Below, one piece after another: positions 33,442 to 45,719 of a stretch of DNA of 64,000 bases. The position numbers and the translations under genes were made by a program. The stretch covers positions 8,870,597-8,934,596 of the forward strand of contig NC_033625.1 in NCBI RefSeq assembly GCF_001540865.1, read 5' to 3'. The stretch is from Ananas comosus (taxonomy: Eukaryota; Streptophyta; Magnoliopsida; Poales; Bromeliaceae). The notes under the pieces were generated by a model, which worked only from the letters and a program-made list of their open reading frames with translations, had not been told where the DNA came from and ran no database searches. The number at the start of each line of letters is the position of its first letter. Within the stretch, counting starts at the first letter, position 1.

Positions 33442-34847
33442 TTAATTAGTGGATACAGAGTGAGAAAATTCATCAATAGAAGACCATAAAGAAAACTTTT
33501 TGCGTTTGAGTCCCCAAGCGGCTAGGCAATCCGCAACTATAGCATTTTTAGAAAATCTCGAATTCCATCCGAAACTGAAGCAATTGAATCTCTCAGTAAA
33601 AGTCCATAGCTCCGTGATACTTGTCCGAGCTTCAGGTGTTAGCGAATCTGAGTGATAACTCCTGAGGTGCAAAGCTTTGATGATGATGCTGAATCTGAGA
33701 AGATGTGAAAAGTTTCTCTAGGATACATTTGCAAAAGAAGCTCTGTCACTCGAATAATTGCTCCAATTTTCGCCGAGCAGGCATCGTGGACCATTTTTAT
33801 TGCATCAGATATGCATGCGATGGTGACATGCTGATTAGTAACCAGGTATCCTACACCACCTTCAGTGCCGCCTTTCCAATTCCCATCTACCCACACATGG
33901 AAGGAAGAGATCGCGGGTTCTTGAATCAGAGTTGGGTCCTGTATGCTGATTCTCGTCATGTTCTTGTCGGAGTATAAGGCCGTCCAGCTGCGTGCCCTTG
34001 AAATGACTGTAGTGAGTGAGGAATTCTTCCCCTGAAAGATCACCGCATTCCTTTTCTTCCACAAGCTCTGTAACAAATGAACAAAGAAGGCCTTATGAGT
34101 CTTCATAGCTTTGTTGGTTAGGATGAAAAATATCCAAAAGGATATAGATCTCTCAGGTTGGTCGGTTCTGAGGCCCAAACTTGATGCAAACCAGACTTGT
34201 CGTGCCTGCTCACAATTAAAAAATAAGTGCACCAACGTCTCAAACTGTTCTTTGCAGAGAGGGCAAAATCCGTCGATGTAAGGTAATCTTGAGGCTAGTT
34301 TATCTCCGACAGGTAACGAGTCTGCTACAATTCTCCATAAAAATACTTTCGCTCGAGGCATCACATTATTTATGCTCCACACTGTAGCCCAGATCGTTTG
34401 TCGAGTTTTAGGTGGCTGATGTATCCGGTTCTGATCTAGGCCTTCGTGTATGTGATTAATAGCAGATTGGAGGGTGAAGCGGCCGGATTTCGTGAGTTTC
34501 CATTGTAGTTGCTCAGCATTCCTTACCATGGCAGTCGTCATCAGATTCGGAATTTGCAACATAGAACGCCAAATAGGCGAAGCTGTAGATTTGCTCTGAA
34601 CTGACCAGAAATTGAGATTGTTGTCCCTGCCGTACTTGCTTGCTAAAACCTGTGCCCATAAAGATGTTGGCCTAGTGAGGAATGTCCATACCAATTTGCA
34701 TACCAAGGCTCTGCTTTGCGTTGACAGAGACGGTAAACCAATTCCTCCGAGTTCTTTGTTTGTAGTAAGTTTCGACCACGCCTTTGGATAGAAATGACGA
34801 ACTCCTGGGTTGAAACCCCACCAAAAGTCTCTCACAATTTTATCCAT
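33442..34847 (-). pseudogene. LINE G: zinc-binding and RNase H region
   Basis: The segment 33639-34847 shows the reverse transcriptase thumb (FWWGFNPGVRHFYPKAWSK, LGGIGLPSL). The zinc-binding domain follows (WSINNVMPRAKVFLWRI, GFCPLCKEQFETLVHLFFNC: CX2C and HX4-5C type). RNase H comes next (FHVWVDGNWKGG, TFHIFSDSASS). A frameshift near 33650-33670 moves the RNase H end (NSRFSKNAIVADCLA) into 33442-33672. RNase H would remove the RNA strand after target-primed reverse transcription. Confidence 0.82.
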
Positions 34848-36327
34848 ATGATGAAGGAATTTTGCGGGAAATAAAATAAAGCAAATGGAGTATCTTGGTA
34901 CCGCTAGAAGTACTGATTGTATCAGTATAAGACGCCCCGCGTGCGATAGCTAGATTCCTAGCTTTCCATCCAGCCAGTCTGCTTTGCAATTTATCGATAA
35001 CGAATCTGAAGGTGGTAGAGAGAGATCGTTCTATAAACAGGGGATTACCTAAGTATCGTCCCTGTCCGTGATGCTTCGTAATATGGAAAACTTGTTGAAT
35101 ACTCTCCCGTGTGTCTGATTTAGTGTTGTGACTAAAAATTATCGACGATTTCTGAAGGTTTATGGTCTCCCCGGATATGGCACCAAATCTGTTGAGAATA
35201 TCATTTATTCGGAGAGCTTCATTCTGAGTAGCTTGTCCAAAGATAAAGAGATCATCAACATACATAACGTGTGATATAATCGGCTCCGTTCTTCCAAAAT
35301 TGATACCATCTATTGACCCGCACTGGATAGCATCTTTCAAGAGCAATGAAAGCGCATTGGAAGCTAAAATAAAAACATACGGAGAAAGCAGACATCCTTG
35401 CCTTATACCTCTGCTCGGTTGAAAACATTTGCCATTTTCATTATTAGTTAGCATAAAGAAGCGAACCGTCCTGATGCACCAATTAATCATTCTTCGAAGT
35501 TTGTCCGGAAAGTTGTATCTTTGTAACATGATTTCAATAAAGTCCCAGTTCAACCGATCATAGGCCTTTGCAAGATCTATCTTGGCGGCAAATGCTCCCG
35601 ATTGTCGCTTTGAGGTTTTGAAGGAGTGGAGGACCTCTTGGACAATAAGATAATTGTCAAAAATGTTCCGGCCTGGCACGAAGGCACTCTGTTCTTTACA
35701 AATCAAGGACGGGAGGACTGCCTTAATTCTATTTGCCAGAATTTTTGCTAAACATTTATAAGTCACATTACATAAGCTTATGGGGCGAAAGTCCCCAATG
35801 TTGACAGGTCGATTCTTTTTGGGAATTAACACAATGTTGGTTTGGTTGATGAAAGGTGGAGCCTCATGAGTTAGGAAGAATTTTTCTACCAACAAAAACA
35901 AATCAGCTTTCACAAGTTCCCAGTTTGTTTGAAAGAAGCGAGACGAAAAACCATCCAAGCCAGCAGATTTATCTGGTTTCATGCTAAAGAGAGCTTCGCG
36001 GAGCTCGGTCATGGTAGGGGGCACAATCAAGGTATTTGCTTCACTCTACGATATCTTATACATTTGATGTTCCATAAATTCCCAGTTGCAGTCCGTTCTA
36101 TCGCAGGTATGCGGAGTTGTGTAGAAAGCCTCGAAATGATGGTCGATAAAATGTTTTAGTTCTACTTTGTCAAAAATTGTCTTGCCGAAATCATTCTGAA
36201 GAGAAGTGATAGTATTTTTCCTGTTGCGCATAGTCGCCATCATATGAAAATAGCTGGTGTTCATGTCTCCTTTGCAAATCCAGTTATCTTTCGTCCACTG
36301 CGCCCAATAGAGTTCTTGTTTAAACAT
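34840..36327 (-). pseudogene. LINE G: reverse transcriptase
   Basis: Segment 34840-36030 encodes the non-LTR reverse transcriptase core: KPDKSAGLDGFSSRFFQTNW, NIVLIPKK, FRPISLCNVTYK, KEQSAFVPGRNIFDN, AAKIDLAKAYDRLNW, GIRQGCLLSPYVFILA and the catalytic YVDDLF. The upstream segment 36046-36327 (WTKDNWICKGDMNTSYFHM) is the usual linker between endonuclease and reverse transcriptase. Frameshifts occur near 36040 and 34845. Confidence 0.88.
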
Positions 36328-36561
36328 AAGGTCCTCGAGTTGTGCGATGGAAGTGGCTTCACCAGCACGATTAGGATGATTAATAGATAGTTCCTGCAGT
36401 TTAGATATAGTATTAATTGATTCTGCTACGCTAGCTCAAATATTCAATCGGTGACTTGAAGCCCATTTTCGAAGAGAGAAAGCCAAATTGCGAAGTCTTC
36501 GTTGAAGTGGGGTGTTAATTGATGTCAACCAGATCTCTTTCACTTTTTCTTTAAACCCCTC

Positions 36562-37330
36562 CTATGTGAACCACAAGCTTTCGATCCTGAAGAGCTTTCT
36601 TAGCCGATGAAGGTTTGGTGTCAAATTGAGGAGAAGCGGATAGTGGTCACTTGCTATACGAGGTAGATGCACTAGGTGAGAAAAAGGGAACCTCAAGATC
36701 CATTGGGAATTAGCCAGGGCTCGATCCAGACGTTGGAGTATCATCGAGTTTCCTTGCCTATTATTAGTCCATGTGTATCCCGGTCCATTAAAGTGAATGT
36801 CAACAAAACCTCCATCTTGCTGAAACTTCCGTAAAGGTGACTTCGAGTTGAAAGTTCGGCTCAATCCCCCTAGTTTCTCCTTGGGATTCATGATGCAGTT
36901 GAAATCTCCCATGACAATTGTGGGCATATTAGTGTGATTAATAAGTTGAAGCATTGAGTTCCAAATATAATCATCATTTACGCTATCCGGGTGGATGTAA
37001 ACTCCTACAAAAAGCCATGGCCTGGAGGAGTCAGATTGGATAATAGCCATAATGCAGTAGGTGGTTGCGGCGACAATATTAATCTTAATTTCGTCCGTCT
37101 AGATTAGAGATAGGCCGCCTGATGATCCTTGGGCAGGAACAGAATAGTGGTGGCATAAACAGGCAATAGGAACAATTGGATTCATTCGCTTTTGACTGCA
37201 TTTAGTTTCAGCTAAGAAGATCAAATCAGGTATGGTAGCTTCTACCTGGGAGGTTAAGTATCGAATTGTCGAGGCTCCTCCCAATCCCCGACAATTCCAA
37301 GCTAATGTCTTTATTTGTGCAATGACGGCG
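36562..37330 (-). pseudogene. LINE G: apurinic-type endonuclease
   Basis: Begins with LAWNCRGLGGASTIRYL (near 37310-37255), then IFLAETK, a stop near 37100, then FVGVYIHPD, TIVMGDFNCIMNP, GYTWTNNRQ, LQRLDRALANSQW and ASDHYPLLL. These are the EEP-fold catalytic motifs (Asn, Glu, Asp/Asn and the SDH triad). The enzyme nicks target DNA to prime reverse transcription. Confidence 0.85.
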
Positions 37331-37419
37331 CCTTGACTCGTGCCGTCACCGTGAATGAATTTGAATCTGAAAATTGGTCAACTATCTCATGCTAGATAGT
37401 CATGTGAACTGTTGGTTTC
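37331..37419. other. Junction between LINE G and element E
   Basis: Short segment of uncertain membership. GTTTC (37415-37419) directly precedes the LTR and would be the left target duplication of E, but no partner was found at its right end. Confidence 0.35.
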
Positions 37420-37799
37420 TGTTTGAAGTGAAAAAAAAAAAAAAAATTTCGGGTGAAGTAATCATAATCGAAATCGATTAGATTCGGATTCATACAATTC
37501 TAATAGGTCTCATGTTGATCAGAAAATTCATAATAAGCCCATTCATAAATGTGAATTAATAGGCGTCATAAAAGTCCTTTAAAATTTTAAACCTATACAA
37601 TAATTCGGGCCTCATCTCAGCCCAATGAATATTTGTGCCCAAGAAGTTTCATCAAAATGGGCCCAATTTCAGCCCAATTCATGAGATCACGGCCCATATT
37701 TTCACCCACGTTTGAAAATTCAATTTCGAATATCATATTCAAATTCAATTTTAAATTTTTAAACTCCCAACCAACTAGAAAATATTTGTTATTCTAACA

Positions 37800-38200
37800 A
37801 CCCTATTCGAAATTCGATTTTAAATTTCGAACAAACCCCCAAAATATTTTCCAACCAACCACAACAACACCTTCAAAATTCGATTTCGAATTTCGAATTC
37901 CCAACCAACCCCAAAATATCCTCCAACTATCCAACAACCGATTCAAAATTCGATTTTGAATTTCGAATCCCCAACAAATTTCCAAAATATCCTCCAACCA
38001 TATAACAACTGATTCAAAATTCGATTTCGAATTTTGAATTCTCAACCAACCCTCAAAATATCTTCCAACCAACCACAACAACCCATTCAAAATTCGATTT
38101 CGAATTCCGAATTCCCAACCAACCCTGAAATATCTTTCAACCAACCACAACAACCTATTCAAAATTCAAATTCGAATTTCGAATCTTTAACTGACTCCTC
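37800..38200 (+). repeat. U3 tandem array, about 62-bp units
   Basis: About six degenerate units with AAAATATC-TCCAACCAACCA and TTCAAAATTCGATTTCGAAT. The same array is at about 52910-53310. Its place upstream of a TATA box suggests LTR enhancer repeats. Confidence 0.8.
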
Positions 38201-38226
38201 AAAATATCTCTTGCCACCCTTCCCAT

Positions 38227-38234
38227 TATAAATA
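38227..38234 (+). promoter_or_regulatory. TATA box of element E 5' copy
   Basis: TATAAATA in the context CCCATTATAAATAGGAGAA, conserved at 53330-53337. It marks the U3/R border of the E LTR and shows plus-strand transcription, in agreement with the orientation of gag. Confidence 0.7.
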
Positions 38235-38629
38235 GGAGAATCGAAATCAAACGTCGGACGATAGACGGAGGAGAGAAAAAAAGATATAGAAAAAGACGAC
38301 AGAGAGATTACGATAAAAAAAAGGGAGAGATAATAATATTCCTACCTCTGCTACCCACGTTCCGACTTACAAAAAAATTCAAAGGAGGAGAGATCGCCGA
38401 GCCGCGGAAAGGAGGAGAGATCGCCGAGCCGCGGAAAGGAGGAAAGATCGCTAAGCCGCTTCATCCGATCCGTCATCTGATCAACAGGTAAAAAAAAAAA
38501 AAGAAGAAGAAAAATGAAGAAGAAAAAAAGAAAACATAATAAAAAAAAAAGAAAAAAGATCTCTTTTCTTCCCACTCCTTTTTTTTTTTTTAGGTCATGC
38601 TACCGTAGTCATCCATACCGTCTAGACGA

Positions 38630-39125
38630 CTTCGATAGGAGAGTGGAGGGGAGCAAATGGCTTCCCGTTTCTTTGAACCTCTCAATACCCCATTCGAAGC
38701 CGTTGATTGATGGAATGGGTGATCTACATTGTCGCGACCACCCCCAGCATCGCCGGTTGAGGAGAATCTTCGATTCCCCGTTTCTTCGAACCCTTCAACA
38801 TGTTTTGAAAATATCGAACCAAATCTGCCGACCGAACAGATCCGCTCCACCATCATCATCTTCACCGACGACATCTCCAGTATCGTCGGTTTAATATTTT
38901 CGAAAGAAGATGGGAGGGGAATCAAAGATTCTCCGTTTCTTCGAACCCTTCAATCCCTTTTGAAAATATTGAACCAAATTCGCCGACCGAACAGATCCGC
39001 ACCACCATCATCATCTTCGCTGTCGTCATCTTCAACCTTACCGGTTCGATGCTTTCGAAAGATGAGGGGAGGGAGATCAAAGATTTTTCGTTTCTTCGGA
39101 CCCTTCAATCTCTTTTGAGAACATT
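38630..39125 (+). repeat. Leader tandem array, units of about 125-156 bp
   Basis: Four degenerate units, each with CCGTTTCTT-GAACC-TTCAA and most with CCGACCGAACAGATCCGC and a CATCATCATCTTC block. They create overlapping open frames on both strands (for example 38729-39118) with no domain, so I treat them as non-coding. Confidence 0.65.
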
Positions 39126-39330
39126 GAATCAATCCACGAGACTTTCAAACTAGCTCAGATTCAAGCCAAATCGAGATCAAGCGGGGATTTCTTCGGACCC
39201 TATTTGCGATACTTGCATTACATTCAAACCAGCTAAAATTTAATTAATTTCTTTTTAATGAACTTATAGCTGCGATACTTGCATAAAAAATACTAACTAA
39301 ATAAATCTGTAAAGATAAAGAGTACAGTCA

Positions 39331-40004
39331 TTTTTTTTTTTTTTGAGGAAACAGGGATGTACCCTATTTGTGAGAGCAATACCAAAAACCACAGCCAAGA
39401 GTCTGCAGTCAAAATCCAGGAAAACTGAGACTAGGAGCAACATAATATTAAAGAAAAGAACTAAACAAAAGTAAAAAAGTTTGGAATAGCTAAAGTATTA
39501 GACTCCTATTAGCCTCGCACCACAGATAACCAAAGCTTCACCGTATTAATGACCCTGTTTCCAGTCTCTTCACAACGGATAAGGCGGTCGTTGAAGATTC
39601 GCGAGTTTCTCTGCTTCCATAATTCCCAACACGCCGCTGCCAAACAGAGATCAAAGTTTCTCTTTAAAAGCCCCTTTAACGATTGTCTTGCTCGATTCCA
39701 CCGAGTTGGTAAGCTACCTGGGAGATCAGTCACCAATTTTTGAGCAGTCAGAATATCTTGTAGGAGGTAGTTCCACACCATCGTCGCGTAGTTGCAGGAG
39801 AAGAGGATGTGCTCAAGTTTTTCGTCATCAGCATAGCAAAAAACACAAATTGAGAGGCCTTCCCAACCCCTCGTAGATGAATTGTCGACTGTCAAGATTT
39901 TGTTGCGGCCAACAAGCCACAAAAAAACTTTAACTCTTAAGGGGATTTTTAGTTTCCAGAGAAAAAGGGTATTGCATGCATCAAGTCCATCAAAAATTAG
40001 GAAG
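39331..40004 (-). pseudogene. LINE F fragment (ORF2 zinc-binding region), 5' copy
   Basis: T run at 39331-39344 (A tail of a minus-strand LINE), then a 3' untranslated part and a 179-codon frame (39509-40048). The frame has the reverse-transcriptase zinc-binding motifs KIPLRVKVFLWLVGRNKILT, CVFCYADDEKLEHILFSC and CWELWKQRNSRIF. It sits in GAGTACAGTC, the same site as the copy at 54459. The LINE is cut at 40004 and joined to low-complexity DNA. Confidence 0.82.
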
Positions 40005-41062
40005 TCTATAAATAAAATCCAAACCAAAATAAAAAAATCCAAACCCAAAACCTAAATCAAATCCCCAAACCAAAACCATGTCTACAAATAAAACCCAAAA
40101 TCAAATACAATTCACAGATAAGCCCAAAACCAATCCAATCCACAAATAAAATCCCAAACTCAAATCCAATCATCCGGATCACAAATAAAAAACCAAATCC
40201 CATACACAAATCCCATAAACCATGAACCAAGTTCGTGAACCAAACACCACGAACCATACCTAAGTTCATGAACCAAATCTCATAAACCATGAACCAAGCT
40301 CATGAAGCTTATCCAAGTTCGTGAACCAAACACCACGAACCATACCCAAGTCCCATAAACCATGAATCAAGTTCGTGAACCAAACACCACGAATCATACC
40401 CAAGTTCATACACCATGAACCATAAACCATACATCGAATTCATGAAGCATAAACTATGAACCATATCCATGAACCAAACACCACGAACCATACCCAAATT
40501 CATACACCATGAACCATAAACCATAAACCATACACCAAATTCATGAAGCATAAACTATGAACCATATCCATGAACCAAATCTCATGAACCATACGCTAAG
40601 TTCATGAACCCGTAAACCATACCCAAGTTCATGAACCAAATCTCATGAACCATAAACCAAGTTCATGAACCATAAACCAAGTTCATGAACCAAATAAACT
40701 AAGTTCATGAATCATGAACCAAGTCCATAAACCAAGTTCATATACCAAACCCATGAACCATATCCAAGTTCTTGAAACAAATCCAATACCCAAATTTTAT
40801 GAACCATACACTAAGTTCATGACTCAAATCTTATGAACCATGTACCAAGTTCATGAACCATAACCAAACCTCATGAACCATACACCAAGTTCATGAATCA
40901 TAAACCAAACCCCATAAACCATACACCAAGTTCATGAACCCAATCCCATAAATCATACCCAAGTTCATGAACTAAATATCATGAACCAAATCCCATACAC
41001 CAAACTTCATGAACCATGAACCATAACCCAAGCCCATGGACCAAATCCCATGAATCATATAC
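40005..41062. repeat. Imperfect tandem repeats of AACCATGAAC type
   Basis: About 1 kb of short degenerate units (GAACCAAACACCACGAACC, AAGTTCATGAACC, ATAAACCATACACC). The same sequence continues at 46196-46400 on the other side of the C1/Cassandra insertion. No gene: minus-strand frames here are Trp/Met/Phe low-complexity artefacts. I read it as untranslated DNA of element E. Confidence 0.75.
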
Positions 41063-44000
41063 TGCAAGGACTGAGATTTTTACAGTGCTACTAAACTCTC
41101 TGTTGATGATGTTTATGTGTGTAATTTAATTACATAAGCACTCGTCAAGTTTTCGGAGAAACTGAGCTAAAACGGAGAAGTTACTCGATTATTAGTTTTC
41201 ACTTAAGTGAATAGTAACTCCGATTTTTCGGTGAAGCCACGGAGTATAGTTGGCTTTCGGCGCGTATCAGACTCCGAACATAGGACTCCAATAGCTCGTT
41301 TCGAACGGTTCAGCTATTCTGGAACCAATGGCACTGACGGATTTCGGATCCGATGCACGGTTTTCGAGAAAAAGGAGTTTTAACAAAAGAGGGTTTCCGC
41401 TCTTTGCTATTCGTGCATTTTAAAACTCCTCGTGCTCTGTGCTTGTGACCTGGGATTAGGTGAGAGTTGTTTCTGGTACCTACTGGTGGTAGGGAATTCA
41501 AACTTGAATTTGGATTAAAGGTTTTAGGGTTTATACTTCGGTATATGCGCGATATACGGACTAATTAGAGAGCGGGTGGGTTCCGTCACGAATCCGTGAC
41601 CAAATCTAACGAAACAAGATGGTAGTTTGGATGCCCTCGTTGTGCTGAACGCGATGGTGCGATCCGTTCGGAAATCCGATGAACGGATTGCCGGATATTG
41701 CATGTTGTTCGCTAAGGGGTCGAGAGTGGAAAATCGGGAAATTCGCAAAAGTCGTTATATTTTATGTGCCGAATTGCATGAGATCGGACATGGAGGTGCA
41801 TTTGTGTAAAGTACGCGCGCTGTGAGGGACTTGACTGAGAATATTACCTCTGGGAGGACTATTTTGCAAATTGCACATATGTGTATAGTGGTTGCACTAG
41901 GGTTTCACGAGGAAACCCTAACTGTTGGCCTCCCTCTTCCTCCAACTACGCCCCAGCCGTCACCTACACCCCTCCCCGACCCCGCCGCGCGCGTCCCGGC
42001 CGCCGACGAGCAGCCCCGGTCGCCGGAAAGGCCACCCCGGCCACCTCTTCATCTTTCTCTTTAACCGATCCACCACCCTTTCGGCCTAGGTATGCTGGGA
42101 AGTGCGCGAAGCCTCGGGGATCCTTCACCTGTGGCAGAAGGCTACCTCCGGCGCCGATTCCCGCCGGCCTCCGTCGTACACCGCGCCGCCCGCACCCTCC
42201 TCGCTCTGCGCGCCCAGCCAGACCCGACCGAGACCGAGCGCAGCCCTAGTTGTGGCCGCGCGCCGCCGCCCACCCTCGGTCCCGCCGCCCTCGTCTGGCC
42301 TCCGGCGTGCCCCCGCGCGCCAACGCCGCCGCTCCCGTCGCCGCCGGCCGCCGCTCTCCCTCTCTGCGGCCGCCCAGACTGAGTGCGGGCCGAGCCGGGG
42401 CTAGCTCTTCCTCCGCGCGCCGCCGCCGTTCCCCGCCGGCCGATTTGCCCTTCCTCCACCTCCGGCGAGGTGCTGCCGACGGCCCGACCTTTCTCCGGCC
42501 GCCGCCATGGCCACCGCCACCTTTGGAGCCCGTATTGAACCCGCGCGGGCTCGGTTTGGTCCAGCGCCGCCGCCGCCGTCTTCCGCCGCCATCCGACGTG
42601 AGCACCGGCTCCTCCTGGCCGGCCGCACTCGTCCGCCGCCGGCGCCCCCACCGCCGGAGCTCCCTGTCAACCGTGGTGAGCCCATGCTCTCCTCGGGTTG
42701 TCCAACTAGGGCATCAATGCCCGCCGTCGTCGCCGCCTCCCGTCGCCGGTTGACGCGAGCCCCGGCCTCCTCTGACCTAGAGCACCTTCCCCTGGCCGGC
42801 CTGCCCGCCGTCCAGCCGCCGCCGGCCACCCCGAGCCCTGCCTAGCTCTGTAAGCTTGTTTTCAGCCTTGCGGCACATGTTTTTCTGTTCTAGTCACTGT
42901 TCCGGCGACCCGAGGCTGTTCCGATGCCTCCGGAGGTGAGCACGGTGATCGTCTATCAGTGCTGATAGCAGTGCTCACCTCATTTAGGGTCAGCGAGCCC
43001 CTGGTTAGCGAGATAAGCATGATTTTCATGTTGTGCGCGCAGTTTACTGAATTTCGCGTCGCTCGTGCGCTCCCCACAGTGGCCGAAATTGCTCCAAAAG
43101 GTGAGCACGGCCTCCGACACGCCGAGACCTATCAGTAGGTGTCTCGGTTTGGCTGAATGACTCCTAGTTTGCGTGGACGGACCATAAAAGCGCCGAAATC
43201 GCATGAAATAATGCGATTTCGGGTAATCGGGAGGGCTTTTATGTATTTTAGGTTGTTGCGGCTGCTGTTGGCAGCATGGATGAATTGTGGGTGACCTCTA
43301 GACTGATTGTCCAAGGCCCCGGACCTTTGCGAAGATCAGAAATGTATTTCCGGTGCGTTTGTCGTCAAAATCCGCCGACGGAACGCGGTTTTGGTTCGGA
43401 ATTATTCCGACGGTGCTTCGTGAGCTATTGTGTAGTCGCTGAGCCTTGTTGGCTGGTCACTCGCGTCATTTCGAGAGTCCTGAAATGACGGGTGAGCGAC
43501 GGTGGGTTCCAGTGTCGAAATAGACACTTCCGGAAATCCGGTTCGGAACGATTATCCGACGATAATCATTTTGGAGTGAGTTAAGGTCTTTGCTGCCAAG
43601 TCACACGTAAATTTGTATCTAGTGGCAGCGGGTGACCCGTAGTACGAGTCGGTAAGTTCCGGGACAGTCCGTGGGTCCCGGCAGAGTCTCGGTGCGATTA
43701 CGGAATTTCTAGCGTATTACGGCGATCGGTTTGGGAAACCGATTCTCGAGGGTTTATTTGTGGGGTTATGTATTTAGGGTTTCTTAGTTGTGGGTTAGAC
43801 ACTAACCCAGTGGACCCTCCTTAGGTCCGGTTGACGTTCTTTTGCAGTCAGGAGACAGGCGTGACAGTTGTATAGGTGGGTACTTCGATCCGACGTTGGT
43901 ACAGTGGTGCATGCTTGGTGATGGTTTCTTACCCTTGCTCTTTTGTTATTATCCATACTTATATTATATGTTGAGCTTTGCATCTCTATTGTTTACATTA

Positions 44001-45719
44001 CACCCACGTTGTTTGATTATACTTTACTCAGATGTTTCCATGCTTAGTATCATGTGTAGGATTATAGTCTATCTGTATGTGATACCATATTTCCTCGTTG
44101 CTCTACTTAGCTATTCTGCATACCCTGTTTCATATTTATAGTAGAGCGATTCTGTGATTATCTGTGAGGTTAGCGATCTCGTCGATCGATTCTAGTATTC
44201 AGTATTTGTGACCTATTCGGTGAGTTCCTCGACCTTTGTTGTCTGATGACCGTTGAGGTCGGTATACCCTGAGGGGTGGGATTGTCGTTTGTTGCCGACA
44301 GATGATTAATACTTTACTCATATCCTATACTTATGACATGATTGGTCGAGTTTCATATCCTGTACTTGTGATGTGATTGGTCGAGTTTCATATCCTAGTT
44401 GACCTGAGTGGTCGGTTCTTGTGCTTCTTTACAGTTGACGACCTATGCGGTCGATGGGCCCTGGGGGGCAGGATTGTCGGCTGGTTGCCGACGGTTGATT
44501 ATTGAGCATATTGCATTATCGCTCGATATTCGTCGCATTTCACGAACACTGGCGTCTGATCCACCGCAAGGAGTGTTCTTTTCCGGAAAAGTGGTTGAAC
44601 GGTGACAACCCTTGAGCCCTACAGGGGTTATATGCATGTTAGAGCGGCAGTGGTACTGTCGGGAGTGTTGCGGTGCGGACTCCAGGGCATTGGCTTGAGG
44701 TCTGCGGTGCTGACAAGAGAGCATTGGTTTCAGATTGGGTACTTTTTGACTGATTGTTCATTGACGCATATGTTTATAGTAGCAGTCGTTGCATGCATAC
44801 TTACAGATCTTACTTTATAGTTGTCTTGCTACTATAGTAGATATTCATGTATACTTCTGTTCCAGTTACAGTAGCGGTAGCCTTATTCAGTATAGTTCTT
44901 ACTTCTTTCAGTTTATCGCTATTGTATATCTGCTCATTACTTTGTTTATTTCCACTGACCCATGTTGTTGTATAGTTCTCCTGATCCGGTGAGTACTCCT
45001 CGCCTTCTTCGGCTTGCGGTACCCACTGAGAGGGGAGACATGTTTACATGTTCTCACCTCCCCCACCATTTTTCAGTATCGCGGGCGATGAGTAGTGGGA
45101 CGACGTGAGGTACTGTGTGTAGCGGTCGATAGAGCTCCGACCAGGTTATTCGGTATAGTGGTTACCCTTATTATTTCAGTTGTTATAGCTTAGATAGTTA
45201 TATGGTTCAGTATTTTTATTACATTTGAAAATACGGATTTTCGTGAATGTAATAAATGGATTTCTGGATTTTGTAAAATAAAAGGTTTTCTACCCTCGTG
45301 GTAGCGTTTTTAAAGAATAAAGGTTTTCGTGTAGGAAACAGTTTTCAAAAGATTTTCTGTATTTTGCATCTTAGTATTTCAAAACCTGTTTCTGTGGTTG
45401 GGAACATTTTAACTGATAGATGTGGATTTATGTTTAAATATCGAATATATAAATGTGAACCTGTGATGTGAATGGTGTATGAATATATAATTGTTGGTTA
45501 TTTGTATGTTCATTTGGTTGTGGTTGTACCTGGGTTGCTTCTTGTACTTGTGTGACGCCGTGCAAATACAGGGGACACTCTGTCCGTGTGAACAGTGGAT
45601 TTCCTGTGTTTGTGGCGGATCTGGCATACTCTGGGGTCAGGCTTTTCAAAAAAAAAAAAAAAAAATTTTCAGACGCTTTTCCGCTATGTTTTAAACTAAA
45701 AGGGACCCCGGGCGTGACA
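41063..45719 (+). mobile_element. Long solo LTR C1
   Basis: TGCAAGGACTGAG to CGGGCGTGACA, 4,657 bp. It is matched in inverted orientation by 57365-61629, whose own limits define the ends. Internal landmarks are a very GC-rich block (about 41930-42860), a 37-bp tandem repeat (about 44320-44400) and an A run at 45650-45664. No gag/pol. Left flank TATAC (41058-41062) is not repeated at 45720, but it is repeated at 46196, after the adjoining Cassandra element. The GC-rich frames overlap in several phases and are not credible proteins. Confidence 0.75.

Larger units (their letters stand above)
33361..37330 (-). mobile_element. LINE-type non-LTR retrotransposon G, defective
   Basis: The minus strand carries one ORF2-like chain: endonuclease, reverse transcriptase, zinc-binding region and RNase H, in that order from 37330 to 33442. 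A T-rich stretch on the plus strand (33361-33405) marks the A-rich 3' tail. ORF1 is not recognisable and the 5' boundary is unclear between 37320 and 37419, so the copy is probably 5'-truncated. It abuts the LTR that starts at 37420. Confidence 0.85.
37420..40004 (+). repeat. 5' terminal copy of element E
   Basis: Matches 52518-55131 closely apart from small indels (for example about 30 bp near 53868 missing here). In order: a U3 tandem array (about 37800-38200), TATA box, GGAGGAGAGATCGCCGAGCC triplication (38382-38455), a leader tandem array (38630-39125), an X fragment (39240-39330) and LINE F. The match stops at 40004 inside the LINE. Confidence 0.8.

Noticed and set aside
37803..38162. 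119-codon frame of repeated NRLLWLVERYF-like units (also 53053-53265)
   Set aside because: It is the reverse translation of the U3 tandem array of element E and breaks in the second copy.
40057..40551. Trp/Met/Phe-rich minus-strand frames
   Set aside because: Products of the AACCATGAAC-type tandem array; no start context or domain.
42092..42845. Long overlapping open frames on both strands (up to about 169 codons)
   Set aside because: They lie in the GC-rich block of LTR C1, are Pro/Arg/Ala/Ser low-complexity in every phase, and have no domain. High GC content alone removes stop codons.
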